Shown here: piece by piece, positions 38,363 to 47,246 of the stretch
Layout: the number at the start of each line of letters is the position of its first letter
How positions within the stretch are numbered: the first letter of the stretch is position 1
Assembly: GCF_023716465.1 (NCBI RefSeq)
Contig: NZ_CP092415.1
Coordinates: forward strand, 771,001 to 835,000
Reading direction: 5' to 3'
From: Flagellimonas marinaquae
Lineage (GTDB): Bacteria; Bacteroidota; Bacteroidia; Flavobacteriales; Flavobacteriaceae
DNA length: 64,000 bases
Made by a program: the position numbers and the translations under genes
Notes under the pieces: model-generated
The model's database searches: none
What the model was told of the DNA's origin: nothing
What the model saw: only the letters and a program-made list of their open reading frames with translations

Positions 38363-39700
38363 ATGAAAAAAATCAGTTTATATCTAATTTGTATTTCCCT
38401 ACTCGCGCTCAATTTCTCTTGTGATACCGACGAAAAAGTAGTGGATCAGGTTTTGGAAACCTACACCTCCGGAGCCGTATTAAGAACCCTGGAAACAGTT
38501 CCAGATGACGAAGATGAAGCGTTTGATATGTTCAGGACGGAAAACTCTTTTTCTGTTACGGTTGAAGAACAAGACGAAACCGAAGGCGAACTTATCGACC
38601 GTGTTGACCTTACCGTTGACTATGTGGACAACAATAAGGACGACAACGATGTCAGTGTATCCGGTGTTGCCTATAGCACTATTCCGGCATCTGCTTTTAC
38701 AGTAGGTGACAGAGGATTGCCAAGCACCAGCTTTTCATTCACCATGGAAGAGGCTTTGACCACTTTGAACATTCCATTGACCGAAGTTCTACCTGGAGAT
38801 AGAATCATTATGAATCTTGAACTATTCTTCACCGATGGTAGGTCTTTTAAAGCCAGTGATGCTGCCGTTACGGTAACAGGAGGCTCGTTCTTTAGCTCAC
38901 CTTTCTTGTATTCCCTATTGATCGATGATGGTATTGCTTTCGATTATGAAGTAACCACAAGCGACGAAATAGATTTATCCGAAGGTGGAGTAATCGAGGA
39001 TTATGAAGCATCTATAAGTATTAAAGACGGAACCGAAGAAGTTAGTTTATTGGAAACATTGAACATTTACAGGACTTTCAGGGACTTGACCATTGGTGAC
39101 GACAATGTGAATCTTTCAGAAGAAGAGGAGCTTTTTGAAACTTACACCATTGCAGACCTCGATTTAGCAGATAGTGTTAGAACTCTGGACATTTCTTATA
39201 CCATCGAAGAACTTTTAGGTGAAGACTTGGAACTATCCGACCTTTCTGTTGGAGACGACTTTAAATTAAGGTATGAAATAATTACAATGGATGGCAGAAT
39301 TGTTACCACCGATGAGAATGATACCGAGTACTTCTTCAGTATATCGACTTCTGAGTGCGTTCAGTTGAATGCCGACGCCCCTTATCCAGGAGAATATACA
39401 ATTAACATGAAAGACGATTGGGGTGATGGCTGGAACGGTGGCTTCCTGACCGTCACTTTGGACGGCGAGGAAGTTCCAGGGTCTCCCTTCAGGGTCGAAA
39501 CAGGCACTGATGCATCCGGAACATTTACAGTTCCAGATGGTGCTACATCCTTAACTCTAGTTTATACAAGTGGTGAATATGATAGTGAAAATACCTTCGA
39601 AATCATCGATCCAAATGGAAAACGAGCCGCCAGTGAAGGACCATTTGAAAATAGTCTAGAAATTTACACCCTAGAAATTGAACTAAAAGTTTGTGAATAA
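38363..39700 (+). CDS. surface lipoprotein with duplicated beta module and GDGWNG domain
   Basis: 445 residues. Lipobox LLALNFSC (Cys about residue 20), then a very acidic protein. Residues about 30-180 and 190-335 look like two related modules: each ends in a strand pair around GDRIIMNLELFFTDGRSF and GDDFKLRYEIITMDGRIV. The C-terminal 100 residues carry DDWGDGWNGGFLTVTLDG, a motif of secreted Bacteroidetes proteins, framed by Cys residues at SECVQL and KVCE. It is third in the SusC/SusD operon, so a substrate-binding accessory role is likely (inference). No enzyme motif is seen. Confidence 0.82.
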   Translation: MKKISLYLICISLLALNFSCDTDEKVVDQVLETYTSGAVLRTLETVPDDEDEAFDMFRTENSFSVTVEEQDETEGELIDRVDLTVDYVDNNKDDNDVSVSGVAYSTIPASAFTVGDRGLPSTSFSFTMEEALTTLNIPLTEVLPGDRIIMNLELFFTDGRSFKASDAAVTVTGGSFFSSPFLYSLLIDDGIAFDYEVTTSDEIDLSEGGVIEDYEASISIKDGTEEVSLLETLNIYRTFRDLTIGDDNVNLSEEEELFETYTIADLDLADSVRTLDISYTIEELLGEDLELSDLSVGDDFKLRYEIITMDGRIVTTDENDTEYFFSISTSECVQLNADAPYPGEYTINMKDDWGDGWNGGFLTVTLDGEEVPGSPFRVETGTDASGTFTVPDGATSLTLVYTSGEYDSENTFEIIDPNGKRAASEGPFENSLEIYTLEIELKVCE

Positions 39701-39730
39701 TTTTTTTTGAATATAGTTCCTAATTACTTC

Positions 39731-39766
39731 AAAGGTCACCCTTACAGGTGGCCTTTGTTCCTTTAA
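39731..39766 (+). terminator. terminator of the SusC/SusD locus
   Basis: A 10-bp stem AAAGGTCACC / GGTGGCCTTT (39731-39756, one G-U pair, loop CTTACA) is followed by GTTCCTTTAAT. The U-run is weak, but the hairpin is strong and lies 30 bases after the stop. Confidence 0.7.
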
Positions 39767-39965
39767 TACCTTTCCCCTACTAATTTAAGATTACTTCAAC
39801 CCAATAAACCCTTTAAAAACGAAAAGCACATAATTACACAATCATAAATCATTATATGGGAAAACTATTAATAAAAATAAGTTATAATCCCAAATTATCT
39901 TATTTTAGAATTCCACATAAATCAAAGAACGAACTGATATCGAATGACATACTAAACCCTAATTA

Positions 39966-40706
39966 ATGAAATATTCAATTTTTACCGTATTTATCGCATT
40001 AACTTTTAACGGATTTGCACAACTGTCCTCCGCTCCCACCACTGAACAGGGAATGTTCGACGCAGCAAGAGGAGGAAGTCCCCAATTGAACCTGGTAATG
40101 ATGGAGCTAAGAAACAAGAAAAGTTCCTTTAATGAAAACTCCAATATTTTGGGCTCTCCGTACTACACCAAAAACTTTGTCCGAAGCAAAGTTTTTTATG
40201 ATGGTGAATTTACAGGCGAATTTATGGTTCGCTACAATGCGTTCAACAACGAGTTCGAAATAAAGGAAAGTGCCCAAGAGGACAAACCGTTAAAATCTTT
40301 TTTACCGGACAAAAAAATAGAAGTGCTCTATGGTAGCAAAATGATGAAGTTCTCCACCTTTATCAACAGGAAAAAAGAAACTAAAAACGGCTACTTGGCA
40401 ACCATTTGGGAAGGTGAAAAATACAAGCTCTACCACAAACTATCCGTAAAGTTCACCGAAGGAAGATCAGCCGTAAATTCCATGGTACAAAGTACACCGA
40501 GCAGATTTACCCATTTTTCAGAATATTATTTTCAAAAGAAAGGGGTAAACCGAATCGATGAGGTCGATACCCGAAAAGGAAAATTTTTGAAACTATTTAC
40601 ACCGGATCAAAGAAAAACAATAAACGAAATCTTAAAAACCGAAAAAACCGATTTAAACGACGAGAACGACTTAAAACTGTTTTTTCAAAAAATAGACGCC
40701 TTATGA
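39966..40706 (+). CDS. exported protein of unknown function, paralogue 1
   Basis: 246 residues with a signal peptide (MKYSIFTVFIALTFNGFAQ). The mature part contains VFYDGEFTGEFMVRYNAFNNEFEI, EGEKYKLYHKLSVKFTEG, and NSMVQSTPSRFTHFSEYYFQ. The last two blocks recur in the next gene, so the pair is a tandem duplication. I know no domain name. It resembles hypothetical flavobacterial proteins annotated only as exported. Its stop overlaps the start of paralogue 2 by four bases (ATGA), so the two are translated together. Confidence 0.8.
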   Translation: MKYSIFTVFIALTFNGFAQLSSAPTTEQGMFDAARGGSPQLNLVMMELRNKKSSFNENSNILGSPYYTKNFVRSKVFYDGEFTGEFMVRYNAFNNEFEIKESAQEDKPLKSFLPDKKIEVLYGSKMMKFSTFINRKKETKNGYLATIWEGEKYKLYHKLSVKFTEGRSAVNSMVQSTPSRFTHFSEYYFQKKGVNRIDEVDTRKGKFLKLFTPDQRKTINEILKTEKTDLNDENDLKLFFQKIDAL

Positions 40707-41479
40707 AACCTATAGCACTTATTCTTTTTTTAAGCACAACCTGTCTTGCTTTTGGGCAGGTTTTGGACACTAACGATGCATCGGTTCGTGCCGCACTTGG
40801 CAACCCGCAAGTAGAAGGAAGCCCATTGGCCAATTATTTTCAGAGAAGAACTCCTGCAATGGACCAGCTAATGCGGGATGTAAAAAACAATGGTACAACA
40901 CAGTCTTTCTATATAGGTGCCCAAGAAGGTTCCGCTTACGAAAACGAAAAGTTCACCAATGGAAAAGTTTACAGTAAAGACGAACTTTTGGACGACGTTT
41001 ATTTTAGGTACAATGCCTTTTCCGATGAATTGGAAGTAAAAAAGACCCAGTTGGAAGAAGAAGACTATCAGGCACTTATAAAAAGTAACGATATCTATAT
41101 CATCTCCAATAGCGGCAAAAAGTATATCTACAACCAATTCTTCGATAAAAAAGGAGAGGTACAAAATGGCTATCTTATTCTTTTATCTGCCGGAGAAAAG
41201 GCATCTTTGTACAAACAATACGATGTTAAGTTTTTTGAAGGCAAAGAAGCTGAAAATTCCATGGTAAACCCTATACCCAGTAGATTTACACCATTTATTG
41301 GATATTATGTGCAAATGGAAGGATCGGATAAAATTGTAAAACTACCCACTAAAAAGAACAAACTTTTTAAGTTTTTAGAGGATAACATTGCAGGATTTGA
41401 TGCAAAAAGCTTCAGAAAAAAAGACATCGATTTAGATACGGACCAAGGTCTTTTGATACTTTTTAACAATCTTTATTAA
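40703..41479 (+). CDS. exported protein of unknown function, paralogue 2
   Basis: 258 residues with a signal peptide (MKPIALILFLSTTCLAFGQ). It shares with the upstream gene the blocks RYNAFSDELEV, NGYLILLSAGEKASLYKQYDVKFFEG, and NSMVNPIPSRFTPFIGYYVQ, which mark a common family. The arms between the blocks differ, so the copies have diverged. It is followed by rlmB after 16 bases. The function is unknown; the close overlap suggests the two proteins act together, perhaps as a heteromer (inference). Confidence 0.8.
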   Translation: MKPIALILFLSTTCLAFGQVLDTNDASVRAALGNPQVEGSPLANYFQRRTPAMDQLMRDVKNNGTTQSFYIGAQEGSAYENEKFTNGKVYSKDELLDDVYFRYNAFSDELEVKKTQLEEEDYQALIKSNDIYIISNSGKKYIYNQFFDKKGEVQNGYLILLSAGEKASLYKQYDVKFFEGKEAENSMVNPIPSRFTPFIGYYVQMEGSDKIVKLPTKKNKLFKFLEDNIAGFDAKSFRKKDIDLDTDQGLLILFNNLY

Positions 41480-41495
41480 ATCTGATCGATCACTA

Positions 41496-42233
41496 TTGAA
41501 ATCTGACCACACCATTTACGGCATACGGGCGATCCAAGAAGCGATTCATTCCGGAACCCCAATAAACAAAGTTTATCTACAAAAAGGATTACAGGGTGAT
41601 CTTTTTACACAATTGGAGGAGGACATAAGAAGAAGCAAAATAAGTCATTCTTATGTCCCTCTTCAAAAATTGGACAAATTGGCACATGGCAATCACCAGG
41701 GAGCCGTGGCCAAAATTTCCCAAATAGCATTCCAAGATTTTGAATCTGTTGCAGAAGCCGTAATGGCAACCGAAAAATTACCGCTCTTCCTATTATTGGA
41801 TCAAGTAACCGATGTACGCAATTTTGGAGCAATAATCCGTACTGCAGAATGTACCGGTGTTCATGCGATCATAGTACCTACCTCCGGGTCCGCCCCTCTG
41901 AACGAGAATGCGATTAAAACATCTGCCGGGGCAGCTTTTAACATTCCCATTGCCAAAGTAGATCACTTAAAGGACGCTATTTTTTACCTACAGTCCTCGG
42001 GGGTTGTTGTCACCGGAGCCACGGAAAAAGCGGAACATGAGATCTATAGTTTGGATTTTAACCAACCTACGGCCATAATTATGGGCTCAGAGGAAAAAGG
42101 TATCTCCCCTTCCACTCTCAACATATTGGACCATAGGGCAAAACTACCTTTAATGGGCAAAATTGGCTCACTAAATGTGTCTGTTGCCTGTGGCGTTTTC
42201 CTTTACGAAGTAGTAAGGCAGCGAAATACGTAA
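41496..42233 (+). CDS. rlmB: 23S rRNA (guanosine-2'-O-) methyltransferase RlmB-type
   Basis: 245 residues, SpoU/TrmH SPOUT family. The N-terminal substrate-binding domain (IYGIRAIQEAI, QKLDKLAHGNHQGAVA) is followed by the knot: motif 1 NFGAIIRTAEC, motif 2 IIMGSEEKGIS, motif 3 GSLNVSVACGVFLYE. It methylates G2251 of 23S rRNA or a related site. The start is a TTG at 41496, chosen because it gives the normal N-terminus and no ATG lies nearby in frame. Confidence 0.92.
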   Translation: MKSDHTIYGIRAIQEAIHSGTPINKVYLQKGLQGDLFTQLEEDIRRSKISHSYVPLQKLDKLAHGNHQGAVAKISQIAFQDFESVAEAVMATEKLPLFLLLDQVTDVRNFGAIIRTAECTGVHAIIVPTSGSAPLNENAIKTSAGAAFNIPIAKVDHLKDAIFYLQSSGVVVTGATEKAEHEIYSLDFNQPTAIIMGSEEKGISPSTLNILDHRAKLPLMGKIGSLNVSVACGVFLYEVVRQRNT

Positions 42234-42236
42234 GCA

Positions 42237-42962
42237 TCAATCCTTATCGGACTCTTTGTAGTGGTATTTGATTTCCACTTTTTGGACAGGTTCATCTTCC
42301 TCAGATGATGCTATAAAATTGCCGTTTTCATCAAAATGTTGTAGAAATGGGTCGTCCTTCTCGTTGTAATCGTCCTTTTCCCAATCGTACTTTCGAACTT
42401 CGGGAACAGGCACTCTGGTAAAAAAGGCAAAGAGCAATCCAGTTACAAAACCTGCCAAGTGCCCTTCCCACGAAATACCATCCTTTACCGGGAAAATATA
42501 CCAGATCATACTGCCATAGATAAAAACAACCACTAAAGAAAGTGCAACCAAACGATAATTTTTGGCCAAAATGCCCTTAAAAAAGATAAAACTGGCCAAT
42601 AAATAAATCACCCCGCTTGCACCAATATGGTACGATGGTCTAGCAATCGCCCACGTGAGAATACCCGAGACCAGCGTCCCCAAAAGCAATACCCGTAGTG
42701 CGGCACTATTATAAAAATAAAACAAGAAAGCCGTTAAGACCGCCAACGGGATGGTATTGTTGTACAAATGCGTAATGGACCCATGGATAAAAGGACTGAA
42801 CACTACACCCTTTAACCCGGATAGCCTACGGGGGTATACCCCATACTCGTTAAGGTTGATGCCGAATTTGACCTCGACCCAAAAAACCACCCAAATGGCC
42901 AGAACGGCAAACAAGGGTACAAAAACCACCGAATTTGAAAATTTAAATGTATCCGCACTCAT
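42237..42962 (-). CDS. rhomboid family intramembrane serine protease
   Basis: 241 residues with about six membrane segments. The catalytic Ser is in GASG (Ser116) and the catalytic His in WEGHLAGF (His168), with the loop-1 segment GSITHLYNNTIPL typical of rhomboids. The acidic C-terminal 50 residues are cytoplasmic. It cleaves single-pass membrane proteins within the bilayer; its substrate is unknown. It is convergent with rlmB, three bases apart. Confidence 0.92.
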   Translation of the reverse strand: MSADTFKFSNSVVFVPLFAVLAIWVVFWVEVKFGINLNEYGVYPRRLSGLKGVVFSPFIHGSITHLYNNTIPLAVLTAFLFYFYNSAALRVLLLGTLVSGILTWAIARPSYHIGASGVIYLLASFIFFKGILAKNYRLVALSLVVVFIYGSMIWYIFPVKDGISWEGHLAGFVTGLLFAFFTRVPVPEVRKYDWEKDDYNEKDDPFLQHFDENGNFIASSEEDEPVQKVEIKYHYKESDKD

Positions 42963-43071
42963 ATTACCACAAAATCAAACATCCCGCCACAATCCTAAAA
43001 TTATACAAATTGTCAGGCATACCATAAAATCCATTGATGAAAGACCATCAAAAATATTTTATTTTTACGCC

Positions 43072-44349
43072 ATGAACGAACCTTTGGCAGAACGCATACG
43101 TCCTAAAACGTTAGAAGATTATATAAGTCAACAGCATTTGGTGGGCAAGCAAGGAGCATTGACCAACCAGATAAAAAACGGCGTTATTCCTTCTTTGATT
43201 TTTTGGGGACCTCCCGGAACGGGAAAAACCACCTTGGCCAATATTATTGCAACAGAAAGCCAAAGGCCATTTTACACATTGAGCGCTATCAGTAGCGGCG
43301 TTAAGGATGTTAGGGAAGTTATAGACAAAGCCAAACAGAGCGGTGGACTTTTTACGTCCAAAAATCCGATTCTTTTTATTGATGAAATCCATCGGTTTAG
43401 CAAATCGCAACAAGATTCGTTGCTTGGAGCGGTTGAAAAAGGTTGGGTCACTTTGATTGGTGCGACCACGGAAAACCCAAGCTTTGAAGTAATTCCTGCA
43501 CTTTTATCACGGTGCCAGGTTTACGTATTGAACCCATTTGGCAAAGACGACCTTATCGCCTTGTTGGAACGTGCCATAAAAACTGATGCTCAACTTGCCA
43601 AAAAAGAAATAATCCTAAAGGAAACCGAAGCCCTCCTACGATTGTCGGGAGGTGATGGCAGAAAATTGCTGAACATTTTTGAATTGATCATAAATTCCGA
43701 AGCCAGCGACAAAATAGTCATCACGAACGAATTAGTGCAAAACAAAGTGCAAAAAAACACCGTGCTTTACGACAAGACCGGTGAACAGCATTACGATATA
43801 ATTTCGGCATTTATTAAAAGTATTCGTGGGAGCGACCCAAATGCCGCCGTATATTGGTTGGCCCGAATGATCGAAGGTGGCGAGGACGTTAAATTTATTG
43901 CCCGTAGAATGGTAATTCTTGCATCGGAGGATATAGGAAACGCCAATCCGACCGCCTTGGTACTTGCCAATACCACGTTCCAGTCCGTTACAACCATTGG
44001 TTACCCAGAAGCGAGACTTATTTTAGGACAATGTGCGGTTTACTTGGCAAGTTCGGCCAAAAGTAATGCCAGCTATATGGCCATCAACGAAGCACAACAA
44101 ACGGTTCGCAAAACCGGTGACCTATCGGTGCCCATGGCCATTCGCAATGCCCCGACCAAATTAATGAAAGACCTTGGCTATGGCAAGGGTTATGACTATG
44201 CCCATAACCACGAAAACAACTTTGTGGATTTTGAATTTCTACCAGATGAAATAAAAGGCACTACCTTTTATAAGCCTGGCAATAATCCCAGGGAAAATGC
44301 CATGAAGGATTTTTTAAAGAAAAGGTGGAAGAACAAATATGATTATTAA
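43072..44349 (+). CDS. rarA: replication-associated recombination protein A (MgsA/RarA ATPase)
   Basis: 425 residues from the ATG at 43072 (MNEPLAERIRPKTLEDY); an ORF extends upstream through the rhomboid start region, but the conserved N-terminus begins here. Walker A GPPGTGKTT, Walker B LFIDEIHRF, sensor 1 GATTENPS, and the C-terminal RarA part (YDIISAFIKSIRGSDPNAAVYWLARMIEGGEDVKFIARRM, KDLGYGKGYDYAHN) are clear. It acts at stalled replication forks. Convergent to the next gene with a four-base overlap. Confidence 0.95.
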   Translation: MNEPLAERIRPKTLEDYISQQHLVGKQGALTNQIKNGVIPSLIFWGPPGTGKTTLANIIATESQRPFYTLSAISSGVKDVREVIDKAKQSGGLFTSKNPILFIDEIHRFSKSQQDSLLGAVEKGWVTLIGATTENPSFEVIPALLSRCQVYVLNPFGKDDLIALLERAIKTDAQLAKKEIILKETEALLRLSGGDGRKLLNIFELIINSEASDKIVITNELVQNKVQKNTVLYDKTGEQHYDIISAFIKSIRGSDPNAAVYWLARMIEGGEDVKFIARRMVILASEDIGNANPTALVLANTTFQSVTTIGYPEARLILGQCAVYLASSAKSNASYMAINEAQQTVRKTGDLSVPMAIRNAPTKLMKDLGYGKGYDYAHNHENNFVDFEFLPDEIKGTTFYKPGNNPRENAMKDFLKKRWKNKYDY

Positions 44350-45191
44350 AACTTGATGTTCAATTCTTTTTGGATTTTCTCCCCATTATCCGAATACTCC
44401 AATATCCATTTATCATTTTTCTTAAAAACCAATGCGTTGTTTCCGCTATAACTTGTCATAAAAACATTGTCCATGGATGTTTCTTCCAGTTTTAGCACCA
44501 CTTTAGGACTACTGTCCACTAGCTGATACCCATTTCCTATGGCCTGTGCATACAAAACACTAGATGGGTCCGGAAGTTCTGTTTTCTCCACTACTGCCCT
44601 GGTGATATTACTTGGCTTTGGCTCTATGGCCTTATAAACTTGCTCATCCATTGTGGATTTTTGCTCAACTACATACTTTGCCGGCTCTTCTTCTACGGTT
44701 TTAACATCGTCCTTAAAACTTATGGTTACCGGAGCTTCGTCCTGCACCTTCACTGTTGTTTTTGGAACATAGCTATAATTCATCCCAGAAAAGGAAACGA
44801 AGGCTTTTTGGATAGCATCCTTGTAGGATTCATTGAATTCTTTGATTCTACTCTTGCCCTCCATAGATCGGAATACTTCAACATTATTGCAATCTTTTAA
44901 GGTAATGTTCAATTTTGTTGCAAACAAGGAAGAGCTATCTTCGATATCGGCCACCAGACCTAAACATCTTTCATTTGCCAAGTCCGAAGGCAGAGCGTCA
45001 TCATATACGGCATTGAAACCGTTTTGTTCAAAATAATATTTTACCAACGTACTGGTCTGGTACTTGTTTACTGTTTTGTAGGCTTCAAATTTCTTGGGAA
45101 CAATAATATATTTATAGTTGTTCAGTTGAGCATTTACAGCTCCGCTCACCCCCATTGCAAATAGCAATATGTACAATACTTTTGTTTTCAT
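44346..45191 (-). CDS. exported protein of unknown function, flavobacterial family
   Basis: 281 residues from the ATG at 45191, which opens a signal peptide (MKTKVLYILLFAMGVSGAVNA). The first 100 mature residues (YKYIIVPKKFEAYKTVNKYQTSTLVKYYFEQNGFNAVY) look like a domain repeated in flavobacterial hypothetical proteins. A variable acidic linker and a beta-rich C-terminus (NALVFKKNDKWILEYSDNG) follow. It is probably periplasmic or in the envelope. It is the last gene of the six-gene minus run, 13 bases after the DUF5723-like protein. Confidence 0.8.
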   Translation of the reverse strand: MKTKVLYILLFAMGVSGAVNAQLNNYKYIIVPKKFEAYKTVNKYQTSTLVKYYFEQNGFNAVYDDALPSDLANERCLGLVADIEDSSSLFATKLNITLKDCNNVEVFRSMEGKSRIKEFNESYKDAIQKAFVSFSGMNYSYVPKTTVKVQDEAPVTISFKDDVKTVEEEPAKYVVEQKSTMDEQVYKAIEPKPSNITRAVVEKTELPDPSSVLYAQAIGNGYQLVDSSPKVVLKLEETSMDNVFMTSYSGNNALVFKKNDKWILEYSDNGEKIQKELNIKF

Positions 45192-45204
45192 ATAGATGAT
45201 ATAC

Positions 45205-46662
45205 TCAATTATCGTTCCAAGATATAATATTAAATCCGAACTGTAAAGAAGCATAGTGACTGTCGGCCAAATTGGAATAACTGAGTAGATTGTCCGCCAA
45301 GACATAAAAATTTACCGGCCCCATTTGAAGACTAGTGCCCAGTCCAACATTTGTATAGGAATATTTGTCCATCGTATATGTTGCTTTTAAGGTAATCGCC
45401 CTTCCGAGCCTTCTCTGGTAAAAACCCGTTAACGCCGGTTGAATACCTTTAGGTCTTTTGATCATGAACAATTGTCCGCCCAAGCTGTTCCTGTAATAAT
45501 CCCGATTTATTCCTCCTCCGGGATTTACGGCACACCCACAATTATCGGACAGTGGGTTTCCCCCTTCTCCAAAATCGTAACGGATAGATCCGTACAGTTT
45601 TACAGGCCTCCATGAAATATATGCTTCCTGGTTTTCCCCATGTGGCAATGCTTCGTCTATCTCATCGATCAGGTCTTGCCATAAATCATTGTCCAGATTG
45701 TTTATATCATCCGGAAGAATGACCGAAATGCCATCGGTAACGGTACTTCCGCTAAAGGTATAGTTCCAAACATCTTTGGCGTTATAAATAAATCCTAAAT
45801 CCAATATGCTGCCAGTGATGGTCGTCTGTTGATTTAGTTGGTGACTAAACCCAAAATCCAGTCCGAGACCAAGATTGCCCCCCAATAAAACACGTTTGGA
45901 AAACAACCGCTCAACATCTTTTCTTGTTGTTCCAGAATCTTCGTCCACAATATCATAAAACCCTTTTACACCGGCCGTTTGAAGCTGCATGTCTGTGTTA
46001 ATGGCACTTTCAAAAATATTGTTGGTTCCTTGGATGGTTACAAACGACCCTGAATTTTTTATGGATTGAAACTGAAAAACACTCGAATAGAGCTTGCCCC
46101 TGATTCCCATGGTAAGATCGGAGTTCACTTTACTGTTGATACCAAAATGAAAAACATTGACCATTTCTCCTCGAACGTTTAAATCACCCAGATCAAAACT
46201 TCGGCCAATGTTGTTGCCTCCATTACCTTCAAAGGCCAATATAGCGAGATCTTTGGGCCAATAAGAGATAACATCCATTTCCCCGTACATTCCAAAGGAA
46301 TAATAATCGTCCGGCCTGTTTTTTCCTCGAAAACCAATGGTAAACCCCTCTATCTGGCTTGTTGAACCAAAATCGTCCCTATTGCTCATTACATCAAGTA
46401 ATCGCTCTTGGACCTTTGTAGTGAAATCAACACCGTCATTGGCAAAAAGATCGTTTACGGTTACCCCACTGCTAGCTCCCTGAACCGATATGCCCGATAT
46501 TACCGGAACTCCTACATGCCATTTTTGTGAGGTCTTTACCCCTGGGTTTATCATTAAAGATTGGGGAATCTCATAAAAGTCGTACAATAACTGTTTGTTT
46601 TGGGCAAAAGTTGTTGCACAGCAAAAAACAACGGCTGAAAAAATCTTGCATACCATTCTCAT
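45205..46662 (-). CDS. outer-membrane beta-barrel protein (DUF5723-like)
   Basis: 485 residues. Signal peptide MRMVCKIFSAVVFCCATTFAQ followed by YEIPQSLMINPGVKTSQKWHVGVPVISG, the typical start of DUF5723 proteins, then strand-like repeats (GFTIGFRGKNRPDDYYSFGMYGE) and the end SHYASLQFGFNIIS. Cys residues DNCGCAVNPGG sit in a loop. It probably forms a barrel in the outer membrane; function unknown. Its start overlaps the upstream lipoprotein stop by four bases, so the two are co-translated. Confidence 0.85.
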   Translation of the reverse strand: MRMVCKIFSAVVFCCATTFAQNKQLLYDFYEIPQSLMINPGVKTSQKWHVGVPVISGISVQGASSGVTVNDLFANDGVDFTTKVQERLLDVMSNRDDFGSTSQIEGFTIGFRGKNRPDDYYSFGMYGEMDVISYWPKDLAILAFEGNGGNNIGRSFDLGDLNVRGEMVNVFHFGINSKVNSDLTMGIRGKLYSSVFQFQSIKNSGSFVTIQGTNNIFESAINTDMQLQTAGVKGFYDIVDEDSGTTRKDVERLFSKRVLLGGNLGLGLDFGFSHQLNQQTTITGSILDLGFIYNAKDVWNYTFSGSTVTDGISVILPDDINNLDNDLWQDLIDEIDEALPHGENQEAYISWRPVKLYGSIRYDFGEGGNPLSDNCGCAVNPGGGINRDYYRNSLGGQLFMIKRPKGIQPALTGFYQRRLGRAITLKATYTMDKYSYTNVGLGTSLQMGPVNFYVLADNLLSYSNLADSHYASLQFGFNIISWNDN

Positions 46663-47210
46663 AGCAGCTCAAATTCAAATTCCGCCCCAGAACGTAAAAT
46701 AACCTTTGGATCCTCGTTGGAAGATACACTGCTACTATCACTTAAATTATTACCGGATATCCGTAAACCCGAAGTATTGATAAGAACATCCAAACTTTTT
46801 CCTCCCGGTCCGTAATACACATCTCTGGTTATTATATCTGTTGTATTGGCCGGGACGTTAAAAACTTCTGTGTCCAAAACCTGACCATCTTCACTTAAAA
46901 AATCGATGGTAACCCGTAGTTGTTTGCTTGTTGTATTTTCCAATTCGTAAAGAATTGTCCCTTCCAACAAACGTTCCGAGACGTACTCTTCATTAAAAGC
47001 ATCAAAATTTACTTCCTGAAAATAAAACGAATTAAAAGGACCTGCTTGATTTATAGAAGCTTCGTCCGATTCCAGATAAAAAATACCTGTGGACAAAGTC
47101 GGGGTAAGACTTAAATCTTCGATCTGATCAAAGTTTTGTTCTTCGGTACAAGAAACCAAGGTGCACAGAAAAGCTGTTACCAAAGCAAGTAAATAGGGTA
47201 ATTTTTTCAT
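46659..47210 (-). CDS. lipoprotein of unknown function
   Basis: 183 residues from the ATG at 47210 (MKKLPYLLALVTAFLCTLVSC). The lipobox LVSC puts the lipidated Cys at about residue 21. The mature part is beta-rich: SFYFQEVNFDAFNEEYV, LRVTIDFLSEDGQVLDTEVF, RDVYYGPGGKSLDVL. It overlaps the DUF5723-like barrel gene by four bases, suggesting a partner function of lipoprotein and barrel at the outer membrane (inference). Confidence 0.82.
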   Translation of the reverse strand: MKKLPYLLALVTAFLCTLVSCTEEQNFDQIEDLSLTPTLSTGIFYLESDEASINQAGPFNSFYFQEVNFDAFNEEYVSERLLEGTILYELENTTSKQLRVTIDFLSEDGQVLDTEVFNVPANTTDIITRDVYYGPGGKSLDVLINTSGLRISGNNLSDSSSVSSNEDPKVILRSGAEFEFELL

Positions 47211-47246
47211 AGCCAAAAAATGGGGTATGCCACTTTTTAGATAACT

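Noticed and set aside
33459..39700. Classic polysaccharide utilisation locus
   Set aside because: Only SusC, SusD and a lipoprotein are present; no glycoside hydrolase, lyase, sulfatase or linked regulator lies within several kb, so a glycan substrate cannot be claimed.
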